A DNA stretch of 64,000 bases from Chloroflexi bacterium TSY. Lineage in GTDB: Bacteria > Chloroflexota > Anaerolineae > Caldilineales > Caldilineaceae. Positions 27,138 through 38,400 of the stretch are shown one piece after another (the first letter of the stretch is position 1; each line of letters begins with the position of its first letter). The stretch spans positions 62,001-126,000 of the forward strand of contig JAHBNG010000008.1 in NCBI GenBank assembly GCA_019217005.1, in the 5' to 3' direction. The translations under genes were made by a program, and so were the position numbers. The notes under the pieces are model-generated. The model did not search any database, was not told the DNA's origin, and saw only the letters and a program-made list of their open reading frames with translations.

Positions 27138-29761
27138 TATTAGAGTTCAGACCGGACGTTTATGAAATCCTATCACTGACCCTTGAACTTACTACCCAAC
27201 AAATAGCATGGTAACCTGTCGGGTGTTTGACAGACGAACAACTGTTAAGCATAATTGTTCTCAACCAGATTTGATGCCGTGCCTTTCGAGCCGGCACGTA
27301 CATCTTTGGTCGTTGGAATTGTACAGGGAGCATGAGTAGTTTGTCAATCTATCACATCCATATCACCTTTATTCAGCTATATTCATTTGGGAGCATGTTA
27401 TGCCGCAAAGGAAAGATATCCTGTTTGAGTCAATCGACGATCAACAACAGGCAGATCGACAACGCCCAAAAACAATCACTGTAACTGTTAAAGTCAGAGA
27501 TTTATTAATCAGTCTTCTGATTTTGATTGCACTCATGATTGGAGTACTGGGATATATACAGCAAAATGCGCGATTTACGAAAATTGCGCATGCACAGTCT
27601 GAAACGACTCTACCCGATTTGAATGATAGCAATAACGGAATCCTAGCCTTCGTCGGTGCAGATGGTGCCGAGCTCTATGAAACACCAGCTGGGGATACGC
27701 TCGGTAGTTTGACAATCGGCTCAACATTGACTGCCGTGGGACGCTCAAACGACAATCTTTGGGTTGTTGTGATCACGAATAATGGAGCAACGGGTTGGGT
27801 CGAGGCCGACAGATTGGTCCTCTTTGGCCTGGAAGAGTTGCCCGTGATGTTTGGTGATGCCCCCACTCTCCAAACGTCAGATGACTCCGAGACCGATCCA
27901 ACTGCGACTGCAACCATTCCAGTTGCATCAACTGCCACACCAACCCCGACGGAGACACCGACTCCTATTCCCACACCAACCCCGACACCACGCCCCACAC
28001 CAACCCCTACTGAAGTGACCATTCAGCCCGTCACGGTACTAGCTGTTGTACGTGGCGGCGGGGCAGAGGTCGTAGATAGACCAGGTGGGACCAGTCTCGT
28101 CTCTATGCAACCCGGCTCGACGCTTGACACAGCTGGACTGACGCAAGATGGTGCATGGCTTCAAGTATCGACAATCGATGGTGTCAGCGGCTGGGTCTCC
28201 GCCCAAGACGTACTGGCCTTCCAACTGGACAAATTACCTTTTGTTGAGCCAGCGATGGTGGCCAGTAGCCCTGGGAACTCTGATGATATAGGTTCAAGGG
28301 AAAGTAATGACTCATCGAGCGGGGATATCGACAATAGTTCTGATGAAAGTGCCAATGAACAAACCAATACATCCGGCGATGATTCATCTAGTGAAGCGAG
28401 TTCGAACAACAATGCCGATGCAGAAACAGCTACATCTACTCCTGTGATATCTGAAGCACGTTTGCCCGCCAGTCCGCGTTTGGCACCTGAGAATCCAGAT
28501 GGGTTGCCCGTGGGATACGTTGCAATGAATGGCTCCCGCCTGAATATTCGATCTGGTCCTGGTACAAATTTTGTCATTATAGGCAAAGCATTACCAAACG
28601 AAGAGTTTGTGGTCTTGGGACGGAATGAGGATGGTTCATGGCTTCGAATTCAGGTTCCAGATATCGCAGAAGGATTTGGCTGGGTTTCTGTGAACTATTT
28701 TGAGTTGAACAGCGGTACAATCAGTGACCTTTCCGTGTCGGATGAAACGAGTTCCGCACCAGTTTCGACACCCATCCCAACGCCTGATAGGTCCAACAGT
28801 GGAGCAAACTCAGGGGGGACATCTAATTCAACCTTGTCAAATCAGGCTGCTGGTGCTTCAGTTGCTGCCAGTTCGGCTGTTCGCTCATCGCCAGTTGAAG
28901 ATCTTTCTGGCACGCTAGTTTTTCAAGAATCGTTGGGTGGCAATATCTATGCGTATAACCTTGGAACAGGTGCTTTACAGTGGTTAACGACTGGTATGGA
29001 TCCAGCAATTAGTCCAAATAGTCAACAGGTCGCCTTTACTCGCTTTGGCGGTGACGGCGGTCTCTACATCATCAATATTGATGGATCGGGCGAGCGTCGC
29101 ATCTATGCCAGCGATTCGGGTCCACGCACGCCAACTTGGAGTCCGGACGGACAAACAGTCGCCTTCACCTACGTTTCAGGTGAATATATCTGCAAGGACA
29201 CAGGCATTGGGATTTGCTTGAAGCGCAATCGGTTTATCAGCAATTTGCCAGATAAGGTCAAGGAAGAGCGCAATCTAAGCGTTATTGATCTAAATGGTGA
29301 GAATTTTCGCGATTTGCCAGCTTTGAATACAGCTCGAGCACCCGATTGGCATCAGGGTGGAATTGTTTATCAGGCAACAACAAGTCTGGAGATTACGGAC
29401 GACAAACATGATGCCGAAAACCGAAAGATCGTGAACGAAGTTGTTGGCTATGCAGATCCTGATTGGCAGCCAAACGGTGGTCGGGTTGTCTACCAAGTTA
29501 AACAGGGAAGTCATTGGGAGATTTTTGCAATCAATACGGATGGAACAGGCGAAATTCCTCTGACGAAACCATTTACGGCATTGGTAGATGAGCTACCGAG
29601 CAATGTCTCACCTGCCTGGAGTCCAAATGGTCGACACATTGCCTTTGTCAGCAACCGTGCCCCTGATCACGAAGCTGGTCCGTGGCGCCTTTGGGTAATG
29701 GATGGCGATGGCAACAACCAACGCCAATTGCCGATTGATTTGGAATTGACCTATCATTTTA

Positions 29762-31065
29762 GGCCAATCCAAAAAATAAAATATACGCGAGAAGGTGTTA
29801 AACTAGCTCTCCAAAAGGAGCAAAAATGACAATCTCGCCAGAAATGGTTGAAGTCTTGAAAGAGACGAAGGCCATGTTAAGTGGATACGAAAGAAGGCAC
29901 TTCATGGCCCAAACGGTCAAAACGATATGCGAAGGGAGTCCGACGAAAGCAGAACGAGAGTTGGGCTGGAATCGGGCGACGATAGCCAAAGCCCTGGAAG
30001 AACTAGAAGGCGGCTTCTGTTATGTCGACCAAAGCCACCGACGTGGTCGCAAAAGCCGAAGACCATATCCCCACTTTACTGGCCGATATGGTTGAAATCG
30101 CCGATCAATTCAGCCAGACCGATCCCACCTTTCGACCCCCCCAATTGTACACTCGACTAACCGCCGCCGAAATGCGTACCCAGCTCATCGAGCAGAAAGG
30201 ATACACAGATGAGGAATTGCCTGGCGAAGAGGCCATCCGCTTGAAGCTCAATGAGTTAGGCTATGGCTCAAACCGGGTCAAAAAAAGTCAACCAGTGAAA
30301 AAGATCCCAGAGACCGATGCGATCTTTGATAGAATTCATCAGATCAATCAAGAAGCGGATGCAGACGAGACGGTTCTGCGCCTCTCTTGGGATGCCAAAG
30401 CGACGATTTTACTTGACCGTTTCTCGAGAGAAGGGATAAGTCGAGTGGTTGTCAAAGCGCTCGATCATGACTTTCAAGATAAGAAGACCGAGAAAGTCAC
30501 TCCTTTTGGCATTTACCTCCCTTCAACCAAGGAACTCTTTCTTTACTTGACTCAGTCGAAAGTGACGAGTGACTGTATTGTCGACTGCCTGATTGATTTT
30601 TTGGGAAAGCGTACGTGAACACTTTCCTCACGTCAAGACCCTCGTGATCAATCAGGACAATGGTCCCGAAAATCATACCCGTCGGACTCAGTTTATGTAT
30701 CGTCTCACTCAGTTTGTTGAGCACTATCGTCTCTCTATTCAGCTCGCCTGCTACCCTCCTTATCACAGTAAATACAACCCCATCGAACGGGTTTGGGGCC
30801 ATCTTGAAAAACACTGGAACGGTTCTCTTCTCGATTCTCTTGAGACCGTTCTCAATTTTGCCCGTTCTTTTCGCTTTAACCAACTACAACCCTTCGTTCA
30901 CCTGAATTCCACTCTTTATGAGACCGGCGTCAAACTCACTCAGAAAGAGATGGACCGTTTGGAACAACGCTTCCAACGTTTACCTGGTTTAGAAAAATGG
31001 TTTGTCCTTATTCCCCCTCTCCATTCTCTCGTTCGCGTATAATTATTTATTTTTTTGGTTTAGCC
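29762..31065 (+). mobile_element. ISAzo13-family insertion sequence copy 3 (complete)
   Basis: 1304 bp; ends GGCCAATCC (29762) and GGTTTAGCC (31065), flanked by TTA duplicates (29759-29761, 31066-31068). Best reference copy of the element in this window. Confidence 0.94.
29826..31042 (+). pseudogene. ISAzo13-type transposase, copy 3 (one or two indels)
   Basis: Starts MTISPEMVEVLKETKAMLSG at 29826 behind AAAAGGAG. Frame is kept through RLKLNELGYGSNRVKKSQPVKK..IPETDAIF only if one base is adjusted between 30046 and 30055 (the stretch around HRRGRK), and is lost again at 30597-30603, where a T-run has six T instead of five (CLIDFLGKRT versus LIDFWESVREH). The C-terminal DDE part 30593-31042 is intact. 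The defects differ from those of copies 1 and 2. Confidence 0.85.
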
Positions 31066-31106
31066 TTAATACGGAACAGATGGTTAGTTGGGGACCGTAA
31101 GCAGGC

Positions 31107-32894
31107 ATGATTCGGCAATTTTTCTCTTACTATCGCCCCTATATGGGGCTTTTCTATCTGGATTTTGGCTGTGCTGTGATTGTTGGTGTCCTCGAACTAG
31201 GATTTCCTTTGGCAATCAATCAAATTGTCGACAATTTGTTGCCAAGTGAAAATTGGCCACTGATTCTACTGGCGACTGTCGTGTTGCTCGGCATCTATGC
31301 GCTCAACACGGGGCTACAATATATTGTTACCTATTGGGGACACATGCTCGGTATCAATATCGAAACCGACATGCGAACCAAGCTTTTTGACCATATCCAA
31401 AAGCTATCATTCCGCTATTTCGATAACAATAAGACGGGCCATCTAATCGCACGAATTACCACAGATTTGCAGGACATTGGAGAGTTGGCCCATCATGGTC
31501 CCGAAGATCTATTTATCGCCGTGATGACGTTGCTCGGTGCATTTTTTCTGATGGCCTATATCCATTTAAAGCTGGCGTTGCTTACTTTCCTCGTGGTTCC
31601 CATCGTTTTATGGCTAGCCGTCTATTTTAGTGGGAAGATGACCTCAACGTGGCGGCAACTCTTCCGTAGTGTCGGACAGTTTAATGCCCGAATCGAGGAT
31701 GCCATTGGTGGTGTACGCGTCGTGAAAGCTTTCTCCAATGAAGATCATGAGCGTAAACTCTTTGCTGTCAACAACAACCTGTATCGAGAAACTAAACTCA
31801 CGGCATATAACATCATGGCGAAGGCGCTCTCGCTTTCCTACATGCTTATGAGATTCATCATACTTTTCGTCATGGTCGCAGGAACCTATTATGTGATTCA
31901 GGGGGAGTTGAGCTACGGCGAATTTGTGGCCTATTTGCTGCTGACCAATGTCTTCTTCCGACCGATTGAGAAGATCAACTCGGTCATCGAAAGCTATCCC
32001 AGGGGGATTGCAGGATTCAAGCAGTATGTGGAGATTCTCAATACCGAACCGGACATTCAGGATCTACCAGACGCCGTCGACGTCAAAAAGCTGGATGGCA
32101 ATATCCGATTTGATCACGTCACTTTTGGGTATGAAGCCGGCAAAACGGTTCTCAGCAACATTAACCTGTCTGTTACCGCTGGCGAGACAGTCGCATTTGT
32201 TGGTCCGTCAGGCGCAGGCAAAACAACGCTCTGTAGCCTCATTCCGCGCTTTTATGATGTGGATGCCGGACAGATCACGATTGATGGGATGGATATCCGC
32301 CGCATGACCCGAGCCTCTCTTCGCCGACAGATCGGCATTGTCCAGCAGGATGTCTTTCTCTTTTCTGGAACACTGAGTGAAAATATCGCCTATGGCAAAT
32401 TAGATGCCTCTGAGGATGAAATTTGGGAGGCGGCGCGACGAGCACAACTGGACGGGTTTATCCGTAACCAACCGGAAGGGTTGGAGACGGTTATTGGAGA
32501 GCGCGGCGTCAAGCTTTCTGGTGGACAGAAGCAGCGTCTCGCAATTGCGCGCATGTTTCTAAAAAATCCACCGGTCCTTATTTTGGATGAAGCGACTTCC
32601 GCACTCGATACCGCCACAGAAGTCGCGATCCAACAGGCACTTGTCGAATTATCTAAGGGGCGCACCACGCTTGTCATTGCCCATCGTCTGGCCACAATCA
32701 AGAATGCTGACCGGATTATGGTGGTTACCGAAGAGGGCATCACCGAAGAGGGTAGACATGATGAATTGATTGCCTCCGGCGGCATATATAGCAAACTCCA
32801 CAAGGCGCAATTTGGCTTTTATGAAAACGGCCATTCTCGACAGGAACAGATTGCCGAGTCCCCGCCAGCTCCAAGCCTTGCCTTGGCACCTTGA
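31107..32894 (+). CDS. ABC exporter, fused permease-ATPase (MsbA/MdlB type)
   Basis: 595 aa half-transporter acting as a dimer. The N-terminal membrane domain has six helices (e.g. DFGCAVIVGVLELGFPLAI, LILLATVVLLGIYALN, FIAVMTLLGAFFLMAYIHL, LTFLVVPIVLWLAVYF). The ATPase domain has Walker A GPSGAGKTT, Q-loop IGIVQQDVFLFSG, signature LSGGQKQR, Walker B VLILDEATSALD and H-loop VIAHRLATI, so it should be active. Substrate unknown; relatives export lipids or drugs. The ATG follows the native end of the SH3/PD40 gene by six bases, so the pair was an operon before ISAzo13 copy 3 separated the promoter from this gene. Confidence 0.92.
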   Translation: MIRQFFSYYRPYMGLFYLDFGCAVIVGVLELGFPLAINQIVDNLLPSENWPLILLATVVLLGIYALNTGLQYIVTYWGHMLGINIETDMRTKLFDHIQKLSFRYFDNNKTGHLIARITTDLQDIGELAHHGPEDLFIAVMTLLGAFFLMAYIHLKLALLTFLVVPIVLWLAVYFSGKMTSTWRQLFRSVGQFNARIEDAIGGVRVVKAFSNEDHERKLFAVNNNLYRETKLTAYNIMAKALSLSYMLMRFIILFVMVAGTYYVIQGELSYGEFVAYLLLTNVFFRPIEKINSVIESYPRGIAGFKQYVEILNTEPDIQDLPDAVDVKKLDGNIRFDHVTFGYEAGKTVLSNINLSVTAGETVAFVGPSGAGKTTLCSLIPRFYDVDAGQITIDGMDIRRMTRASLRRQIGIVQQDVFLFSGTLSENIAYGKLDASEDEIWEAARRAQLDGFIRNQPEGLETVIGERGVKLSGGQKQRLAIARMFLKNPPVLILDEATSALDTATEVAIQQALVELSKGRTTLVIAHRLATIKNADRIMVVTEEGITEEGRHDELIASGGIYSKLHKAQFGFYENGHSRQEQIAESPPAPSLALAP

Positions 32895-33087
32895 TCACGT
32901 CAAACGCAGAAACGTACGTTCATAAGCCTTGTGGGTTCTTCCGGAATAGTGGAGGGTTGAACTTCCCGGAACAGGTCAGAGATGAGTTGGTCAACGAGGT
33001 TGTTCTTGACCTCTTCCTGTTAGGTAATATAGGAAAGGGAGATAAAATAAGGGAAGGCAAAAGCAAGGAAAGCCGAAACTTATTGGA

Positions 33088-33230
33088 CTCTCGACCTGGC
33101 AAAAAGGACCAACCTCTTCGAGCGGTGCGACCGCCCTTCCCGGACAGTCCGCCAGGTCGACGCCGTGCAACGTCGAAAGCGTGCAGCACCTCGAGTGCCA
33201 TAACAGGAAAACGGAAAACAGCGTCCAAAG
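33088..33230 (+). ncRNA. Candidate IS110 bridge RNA (structured leader)
   Basis: Non-coding DNA directly 5' of the IS110 transposase. An outer stem TCGACCTGGC (33091-33100) pairs with GCCAGGTCGA (33151-33160). Inside is GCGGT/ACCGC (33122-33134), and 3' of it a second hairpin region (GTGCAACGTCGAAAGCGTGC, GCACCTCGAGTGC). CTTCCCGGACA at 33136-33146 is the exact complement of TGTCCGGGAAG at the element's right end (34632-34642). In IS621-type IS110 elements a bridge RNA from this position guides recombination through loops matching donor and target. That this leader is such an RNA is inference from position, structure and this match. Confidence 0.5.
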
Positions 33231-33267
33231 TTGAGGAGCTCAGGCGATACGGGAGAGGAGGTCCAAG

Positions 33268-34490
33268 ATGAAAGTGAAAATGGGAATCGACTGGAGTGAA
33301 AAGAAACATGATGTGATGATGTTGGATGAGACAGGACGAGCGCTGGGCTATGCGCAGATAGAGCATAGCCAGAAGGGATTTCGCCAAATTGAAGAAATGA
33401 GAAAGAAGACAGGAGCGAGCCATGATGAAGTGACAGTGGGACTGGAAACAGCGCATAATTTGCTGATTGATTATCTCTGGTCGAGCGGGTACAAGAATGT
33501 CTATGTGGTGCCGCCGAATGTGGTGAACAAGAGTCGGGAGCGCTATAGTCAAAGTGGTGCGCATAATGATAAGAGTGATGCCTATGTGATAGCAGATTTG
33601 TTGCGGACCGATGTCCATCGATTTTATCCTTGGTCACCTGGCAGTGAATTACTCCAGCAGATGCGAGTGGTCAGCAGTGCCACACAATACTGGACCAAAG
33701 AGACTGTGGCCTTATCCAACCGTCTGCGCGCTTGCCTGTTGCGTTACCATCCGGCGCTACTTGAGGTCTTCAGCAACTGGCCTTCTCGGATTGCCTGCCA
33801 CCTGGTTCTGACCTATCCAACGCCAGAGCATGTGCGCAACTCCACCTATGAAGGCTTCCAAGAGTTTCTCAAGCAGCACCGACATACGCAACCCCCGTAA
33901 ATGGGTCACTTGTTATGATAAGTTAACCGCCACTTATCCCACATCAGCTCCTGCATTTGTGCCAGCGTATCAACGAGAAGCTCTTCAGCTGGCTGAATGT
34001 CTTTTGCTTGCACTGCGCTATGAACAAGAGACCCTTGACCAGTTACAGTCACTTTTTCTGCAACATCCGGATCAGCATATCTTTGCTTCTTTACCTGGTG
34101 CTGGCCAGCTTTTAGCTCCCAGTCTTCTGGTCAAGTTTGGCGAAGACAGGAAACGCTTTCCCTCTCCCATGAGCCTTCAGTCTCTGGCGGGAACCTGTCC
34201 TGTCACCAAACAAAGTGGCAAAGTCAGAACCGTTCATTTCCGCAGAGCTTGCGATCACGACTTTCGTTATTTTACTCAGCAATTTGCTCGCTGCTCCCGC
34301 AAAGAGTCTTCTTGGGCCGCTGCTTTTTTACACCGCCGCTCGCCAACGCGGTCTCAAAAAGAGTCATGCTGATCGCACTCTCGCTAATCGCTGGATTTGC
34401 ATCATTTGGAAATTGTGGCAAGACAAGAAACCTTATGATGAATCTTTCCATTTGCAGCAACGAGCCCATCGTCGCCAACCTATCGCTTAA
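33268..34490 (+). pseudogene. IS110-family DEDD transposase, frameshifted
   Basis: The N-terminal RuvC-like DEDD domain starts MKVKMGIDWSEKKHDVMML (first Asp), with VGLETAHN (Glu) and NDKSDAYVIADLL (Asp pair region). The C-terminal transposase-20 domain has HIFASLPGAGQLLAPSLLVKFGED, and the catalytic-Ser region is near QSLAGTCPVTKQSGK. AGGAGG precedes the ATG. Frame leaves at ~33885-33895 (C-run: HRHTQPP versus NPRKWVTCYD) and again near 34310. Corrected length ~405 aa, normal for IS110. Inactive unless the two indels are sequence errors. Confidence 0.85.
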
Positions 34491-34696
34491 TTGCTTCTAA
34501 TTTTTTACTATGTATCGCCTTTGGGTTCCTTGCCTTTGTCCTCATCTATATGTTGACATAACACGCTGCTGGTTCTCTCTATCAGTTCTTCTTCAACGCG
34601 CCCTTTTGGAACTGCCATTACATACAAAGCGTGTCCGGGAAGTTCGGGCACTTCGTTGTCAACCCCCTGAGTTTCTGAAGAGCCGCCTTGTGCTGG

Positions 34697-35353
34697 TCAA
34701 CCGGTAAATTCGTTCCTGCTCTTTGGGTTTGCTAGAAGATCATCATAGACCAGATCCAACCATTCATTTTGCCCAGTGACCAAGCTTGGTTTTGGGCTAA
34801 GCGGTGCCCAATAACATTCAAACCGTCGTTCTGCTTCCTGCACCCATCGTTCGGGCGTTGGTTTCGTCGATTCAAAGTGGTAGAAGTATCGTTCCATCCG
34901 ATCTGCTAAGAGAGACGTTGGCACCCAGCCACCGACGCGAATGCGCACTTTGTTGGGCACGGTGTTGAGAGCGGTTTCTTCATAAACCACTTCTGCATAG
35001 CCATCAACTTCATCGCGAACTCGGCACCAGTTGCCACGTCCTAGAGTCCAGTTGAGCGCTTGAGCCTCTGGGTGTGGACCGACCAAGAACGTCACCTCTC
35101 GCATGATCGCCCGTTGGCTATCATTCAAGTCTTTGGCAATGGTGCCTAATTTGCGCACCAATCGTATGTCAGTCAGCCCTGTCTCTTCTGCCACTTCGCG
35201 GAAGGCGGCGTCTTCCAGGTTTTCGCCGTCTTCTACGGTTCCGGCAGGCAACTGGATACCGGCGGTAGGATGCTGGAAGATCAAGAGCTCGATTGACTCA
35301 TCTGTACGCTGGCGAGTAACAAAGCCGGTTACTTTTTGCATTGTTTGGGACAC
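34697..35353 (-). CDS. NUDIX hydrolase
   Basis: 218 aa. The Nudix box fits G-5x-E-7x-REVxEExGL exactly: GTVEDGENLEDAAFREVAEETGL at residues ~38-60, split here only for description. It hydrolyses a nucleoside diphosphate linked to another group; the substrate is not predictable. The GTG start at 35353 has GAGGAAAG upstream. The C-terminal ~90 residues (WVPTSLLADRMERYFYHFES and WVQEAERRFECYW) are not typical of minimal Nudix proteins and may be a substrate-specific extension. Same strand as the cyclase/AAA/TPR gene, ~80 bases downstream of it. Confidence 0.85.
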   Translation of the reverse strand: MSQTMQKVTGFVTRQRTDESIELLIFQHPTAGIQLPAGTVEDGENLEDAAFREVAEETGLTDIRLVRKLGTIAKDLNDSQRAIMREVTFLVGPHPEAQALNWTLGRGNWCRVRDEVDGYAEVVYEETALNTVPNKVRIRVGGWVPTSLLADRMERYFYHFESTKPTPERWVQEAERRFECYWAPLSPKPSLVTGQNEWLDLVYDDLLANPKSRNEFTG

Positions 35354-35433
35354 AACATACTTTCCTCATCTTTGTATGGGAATGACGATTGAATCACTCA
35401 TCGGCGTCATTTGGGCAGGGCATAACTGTCGCT

Positions 35434-38400
35434 TCAATTTAAGCCCAATGCAATGGCCTGTTTCAGAGAAAGTGCGTTACCAATGGCGCGCGCTTCTGCC
35501 TGTTCTGCCGCATCAAGTGCCGCGTAGGCTGGTGCCAAAGATTTATCCAGTTGTGCTTGATAAGCTGGTGGTCGCGGTGCGCTGATTTCTTCTCGTAATC
35601 TAGCCGCAGCACTCATGAGTTGAAGGGCAGAAAATGGTACATTTCTCTTCAGATGCAACAATCCCATATCCTCTAACCAATAGGCTATGCCCCAGCGGTC
35701 GTTTAGTTCTTGCCAGCCGTCAATACTCTTTGTATAGAGCTTTTGGGACTCTTCAAAGTCATCTGTCTCTCGGGCTACGTTCGCTAGATTGTGGATTGTG
35801 TTGTTCATTGACCATCGTGCGCCGATTTCGACATAGATCCGGAGAGCGCTGTCGAAGTATTGCTTTGCATCAGCGTAGTCGTGACTATCAATAGCCAACA
35901 GACCCAAATTGTTGACGTAGCCTGCCGTTGTCCATTGATTGCCTAACTCCTCCTCAATAGCTAGGGCTGCCTCATGATAGCGCCTTGAAGCGTCAGAATT
36001 ACCCAGATAGCGGGCAACAATACCCAAATTATTAAGTACGGATGCCTCGTTTTTTCGGTCGCCTCGTTCTCTGCGCAAGATAAGGCTCTCGTTATAGCAT
36101 TGATTGGCTAGAACATAATCACCCTGGTTGGCGGCCAGAGTACCGGCAAAGTGTAGAACTTGTCCAGCACCCTCGTCATGGTTCAAGGCTTCAAATGCTT
36201 CTCTGGCCCGAGCAAACCAATCGGCTGCCGTCTCATACTCATTCCGTTTGCGGTTCAGTTCACCCAGGGCCGTTTGACACCATGCCTCCGCCTCACGATC
36301 CATCAACCCCTGAGCCTCTGCGCGCGCCGATTCATATTGGCTCCCTGCCTCATTCCACTCCCCCGTTAATTCCAGCACCTCACCCAACTTAAGTCGAGTA
36401 TCGATTCGCGAGCGCCCTTCTAGAAGGGGGAGCGCTTTTTCAAAATAAGTGATGGCTGCACCATTGGCATATTCCTGTTGGGCAGCTTCACCCGCCTTGA
36501 GCAAGTACTCGAGCTTCTTTTTCTGATTTTCGCTGTGCTCGAAATGAAATGCCAGCAGATTCGTATATTGATCGAGGGTATCGGGATAGGCCCCTTCGAT
36601 GTAGCGGCCAATCTGCTCGTGGAGCATTGCGCGGGTTGCATAAAGTAGACTCTCGTAGGCCACCTGCTGCGTGATCACATGTTTGAAGAGATAAGTCAAC
36701 TCTGGATCTGGTGTGTCTAAGGGGGTTAATTCGAGATCGCTCAGAAGATCAAGATTTTGCTGCACCTGATTGACATCTAGATCTGGATAGGCACCCCACA
36801 GCATGGCAACCTGAAAGAGACGCCCAATAACGCTGGCCACCTTGATGGTCAATTGCTGGCTTTCATCGAGTTGGTCAATACGACTTAACACCAGTGCATA
36901 GATACTTGACGGCAAGTCGACTGCTTCCAGAGCTACCGTATCCTGGAGGTCAATGTCCATATCCTGAAGATAGTTGAGCAATTCTTCAATGTAGAAAGGG
37001 TTACCTGCAGCTTGACTCGTTACGCGTTCTAATAAGGCAGGTGGTGCAGCGGTGCTCTCACCAAAGAAGTGGGCCAGTTTCAATTCAACCAATCGTTGCG
37101 CTTCGTCTGCCGAAAACTCCGAAAGAATAATCTCCCTAAAATGCGGGAGATGCTCCACGGGTGCCAACTGTTTGCGTAACTCATCCGGTGGGCGGTAGAC
37201 AAGCAACATCAAAACAGGGAGATCTGCGATCGCACGACCGATGATACCAATGAGTTCGTTCGATAGATCATCCAACCAATGACAATCCTCCAACACCAAC
37301 AAAAGAGGTTGAACACGCGCCCGTTCCGTTAGACAGCGAATCAATAGATCTTCCAACGACGATTTGCGTACCTTCGGATCCAGCGAGCGAGTCAAATCAT
37401 TATCTGGTAGCGATAAATTCAGTACGGCACTCAACAAGGGCAAGCGCGATAGCAACGACGGTTCGAGCTGCATTAATTGTTCTTCAAGCACCATATGTTG
37501 GGCTTGAGATGAACGTGTTGGATCCAATTCAAAGAAGCTGCGCCAGATACCCTGCCATACCAGGTAGGGTGTTGTCGTGCCATAGGAGAGGCATTCGCCG
37601 CCAAGAACCCTTAATCCCTGTTCACTTGCAACGCGAATGGTTTCGGCGGCCAAGCGAGATTTACCCATCCCTGCTTCTGCGTTGATGCCAATGATTTGAC
37701 CTTGGCCGAGACGCACTGCTGCAATGCCTTCTCGTATGATATCCAACTCTGCCGTACGACCAACCATCGGCAACTGATATTGAGGGGCGGAGAGGTTAAT
37801 TCCCCCACCTTCTTTGAGCCCAACCAGCCCTGAGAGTGCAACTGGTTCGCTTTTGCCTTTCACTTGGATATTGGGCAGATTTTCCCATATGAATCGTTCA
37901 TTGATCTCTTCTTGTACGCTTTTTACAACCAATGTCTGACCTGGTTTGGAAGCCGACATGAGGCGAGCTGCAAGGTTGACAACATCGCCCAAGACGCCAT
38001 AAGTACGACGTGTTCCGCTTCCATAGGCACCACTTCTTACACGACCTGAGGTGACACCAATTTGGACGGGCTCTAAATAGGATAGATTAGAAGCTAGTTG
38101 TTGAAGTTCTAGTGCTGTAGAGACGATCCGAAGTCCATCATCCTCATGAGCTACTGGTGCACCATAGGCAATATACATATAACTGCCTTTGTCACCGATC
38201 GTAAGTTGGATCAAACTGCCTTCCAGTCGAGTTAGAATTCGTTGTGTTTCCCGAATAAAGTGGTCAAGTTTCTCTGGTGCTTCGGAATCATCGTTGTAGT
38301 CAATGCCGCTGAAACGTAAAAATAGACAGTAGGCCGGACGCAATTCGGCCAGGAAGTCACCTAGCCCTTGTCACAATCGCGCATAGACTGGCGGCAACAG

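Larger units (their letters stand above)
27400..31100 (+). pseudogene. Membrane-anchored SH3-repeat and PD40/TolB-like propeller protein, tail cut by ISAzo13 copy 3
   Basis: 797 aa when 27400-29761 is joined to 31069-31100; as written the frame runs 25 codons into the IS and stops at 29829. One N-terminal membrane segment (LLISLLILIALMIGVLG, residues ~32-50) follows a short basic cytosolic part, so most is extracytoplasmic. Bacterial SH3-like domains at ~70-145, ~205-280 and ~365-430 are separated by Thr/Pro (TPTPTETPTPIPTPTP) and Ser/Asp linkers. The last third has PD40 repeats (WSPDGQTVAFTY, WQPNGGRVVY, WSPNGRHIAFVS). SH3 repeats usually bind cell wall or peptides. Only 10 native residues are lost (TEQMVSWGP end), so the product may still work. 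The ABC exporter starts six bases after the original stop. Confidence 0.85.
32960..34650 (+). mobile_element. IS110-family insertion sequence (boundaries approximate)
   Basis: IS110 elements lack clear inverted ends and usually make no target duplicate, so limits are inferred. The left limit is near AACTTCCCGGA (32960-32970), the right near its inverted counterpart TCCGGGAAGTT (34634-34644). Contents: ~300-base structured leader and a frameshifted DEDD transposase. Flanking sequence resembles the two halves of the palindrome at 39312-39370. Confidence 0.7.

Noticed and set aside
27675..28022. 115-aa Gly/Val-rich frame on the minus strand
   Set aside because: Generated by the Thr-Pro repeat codons of the SH3 protein on the other strand.
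31990..32310. Second gene within the ABC exporter (119-aa plus-strand frame at 31948)
   Set aside because: Alternative-phase reading of the exporter coding sequence.
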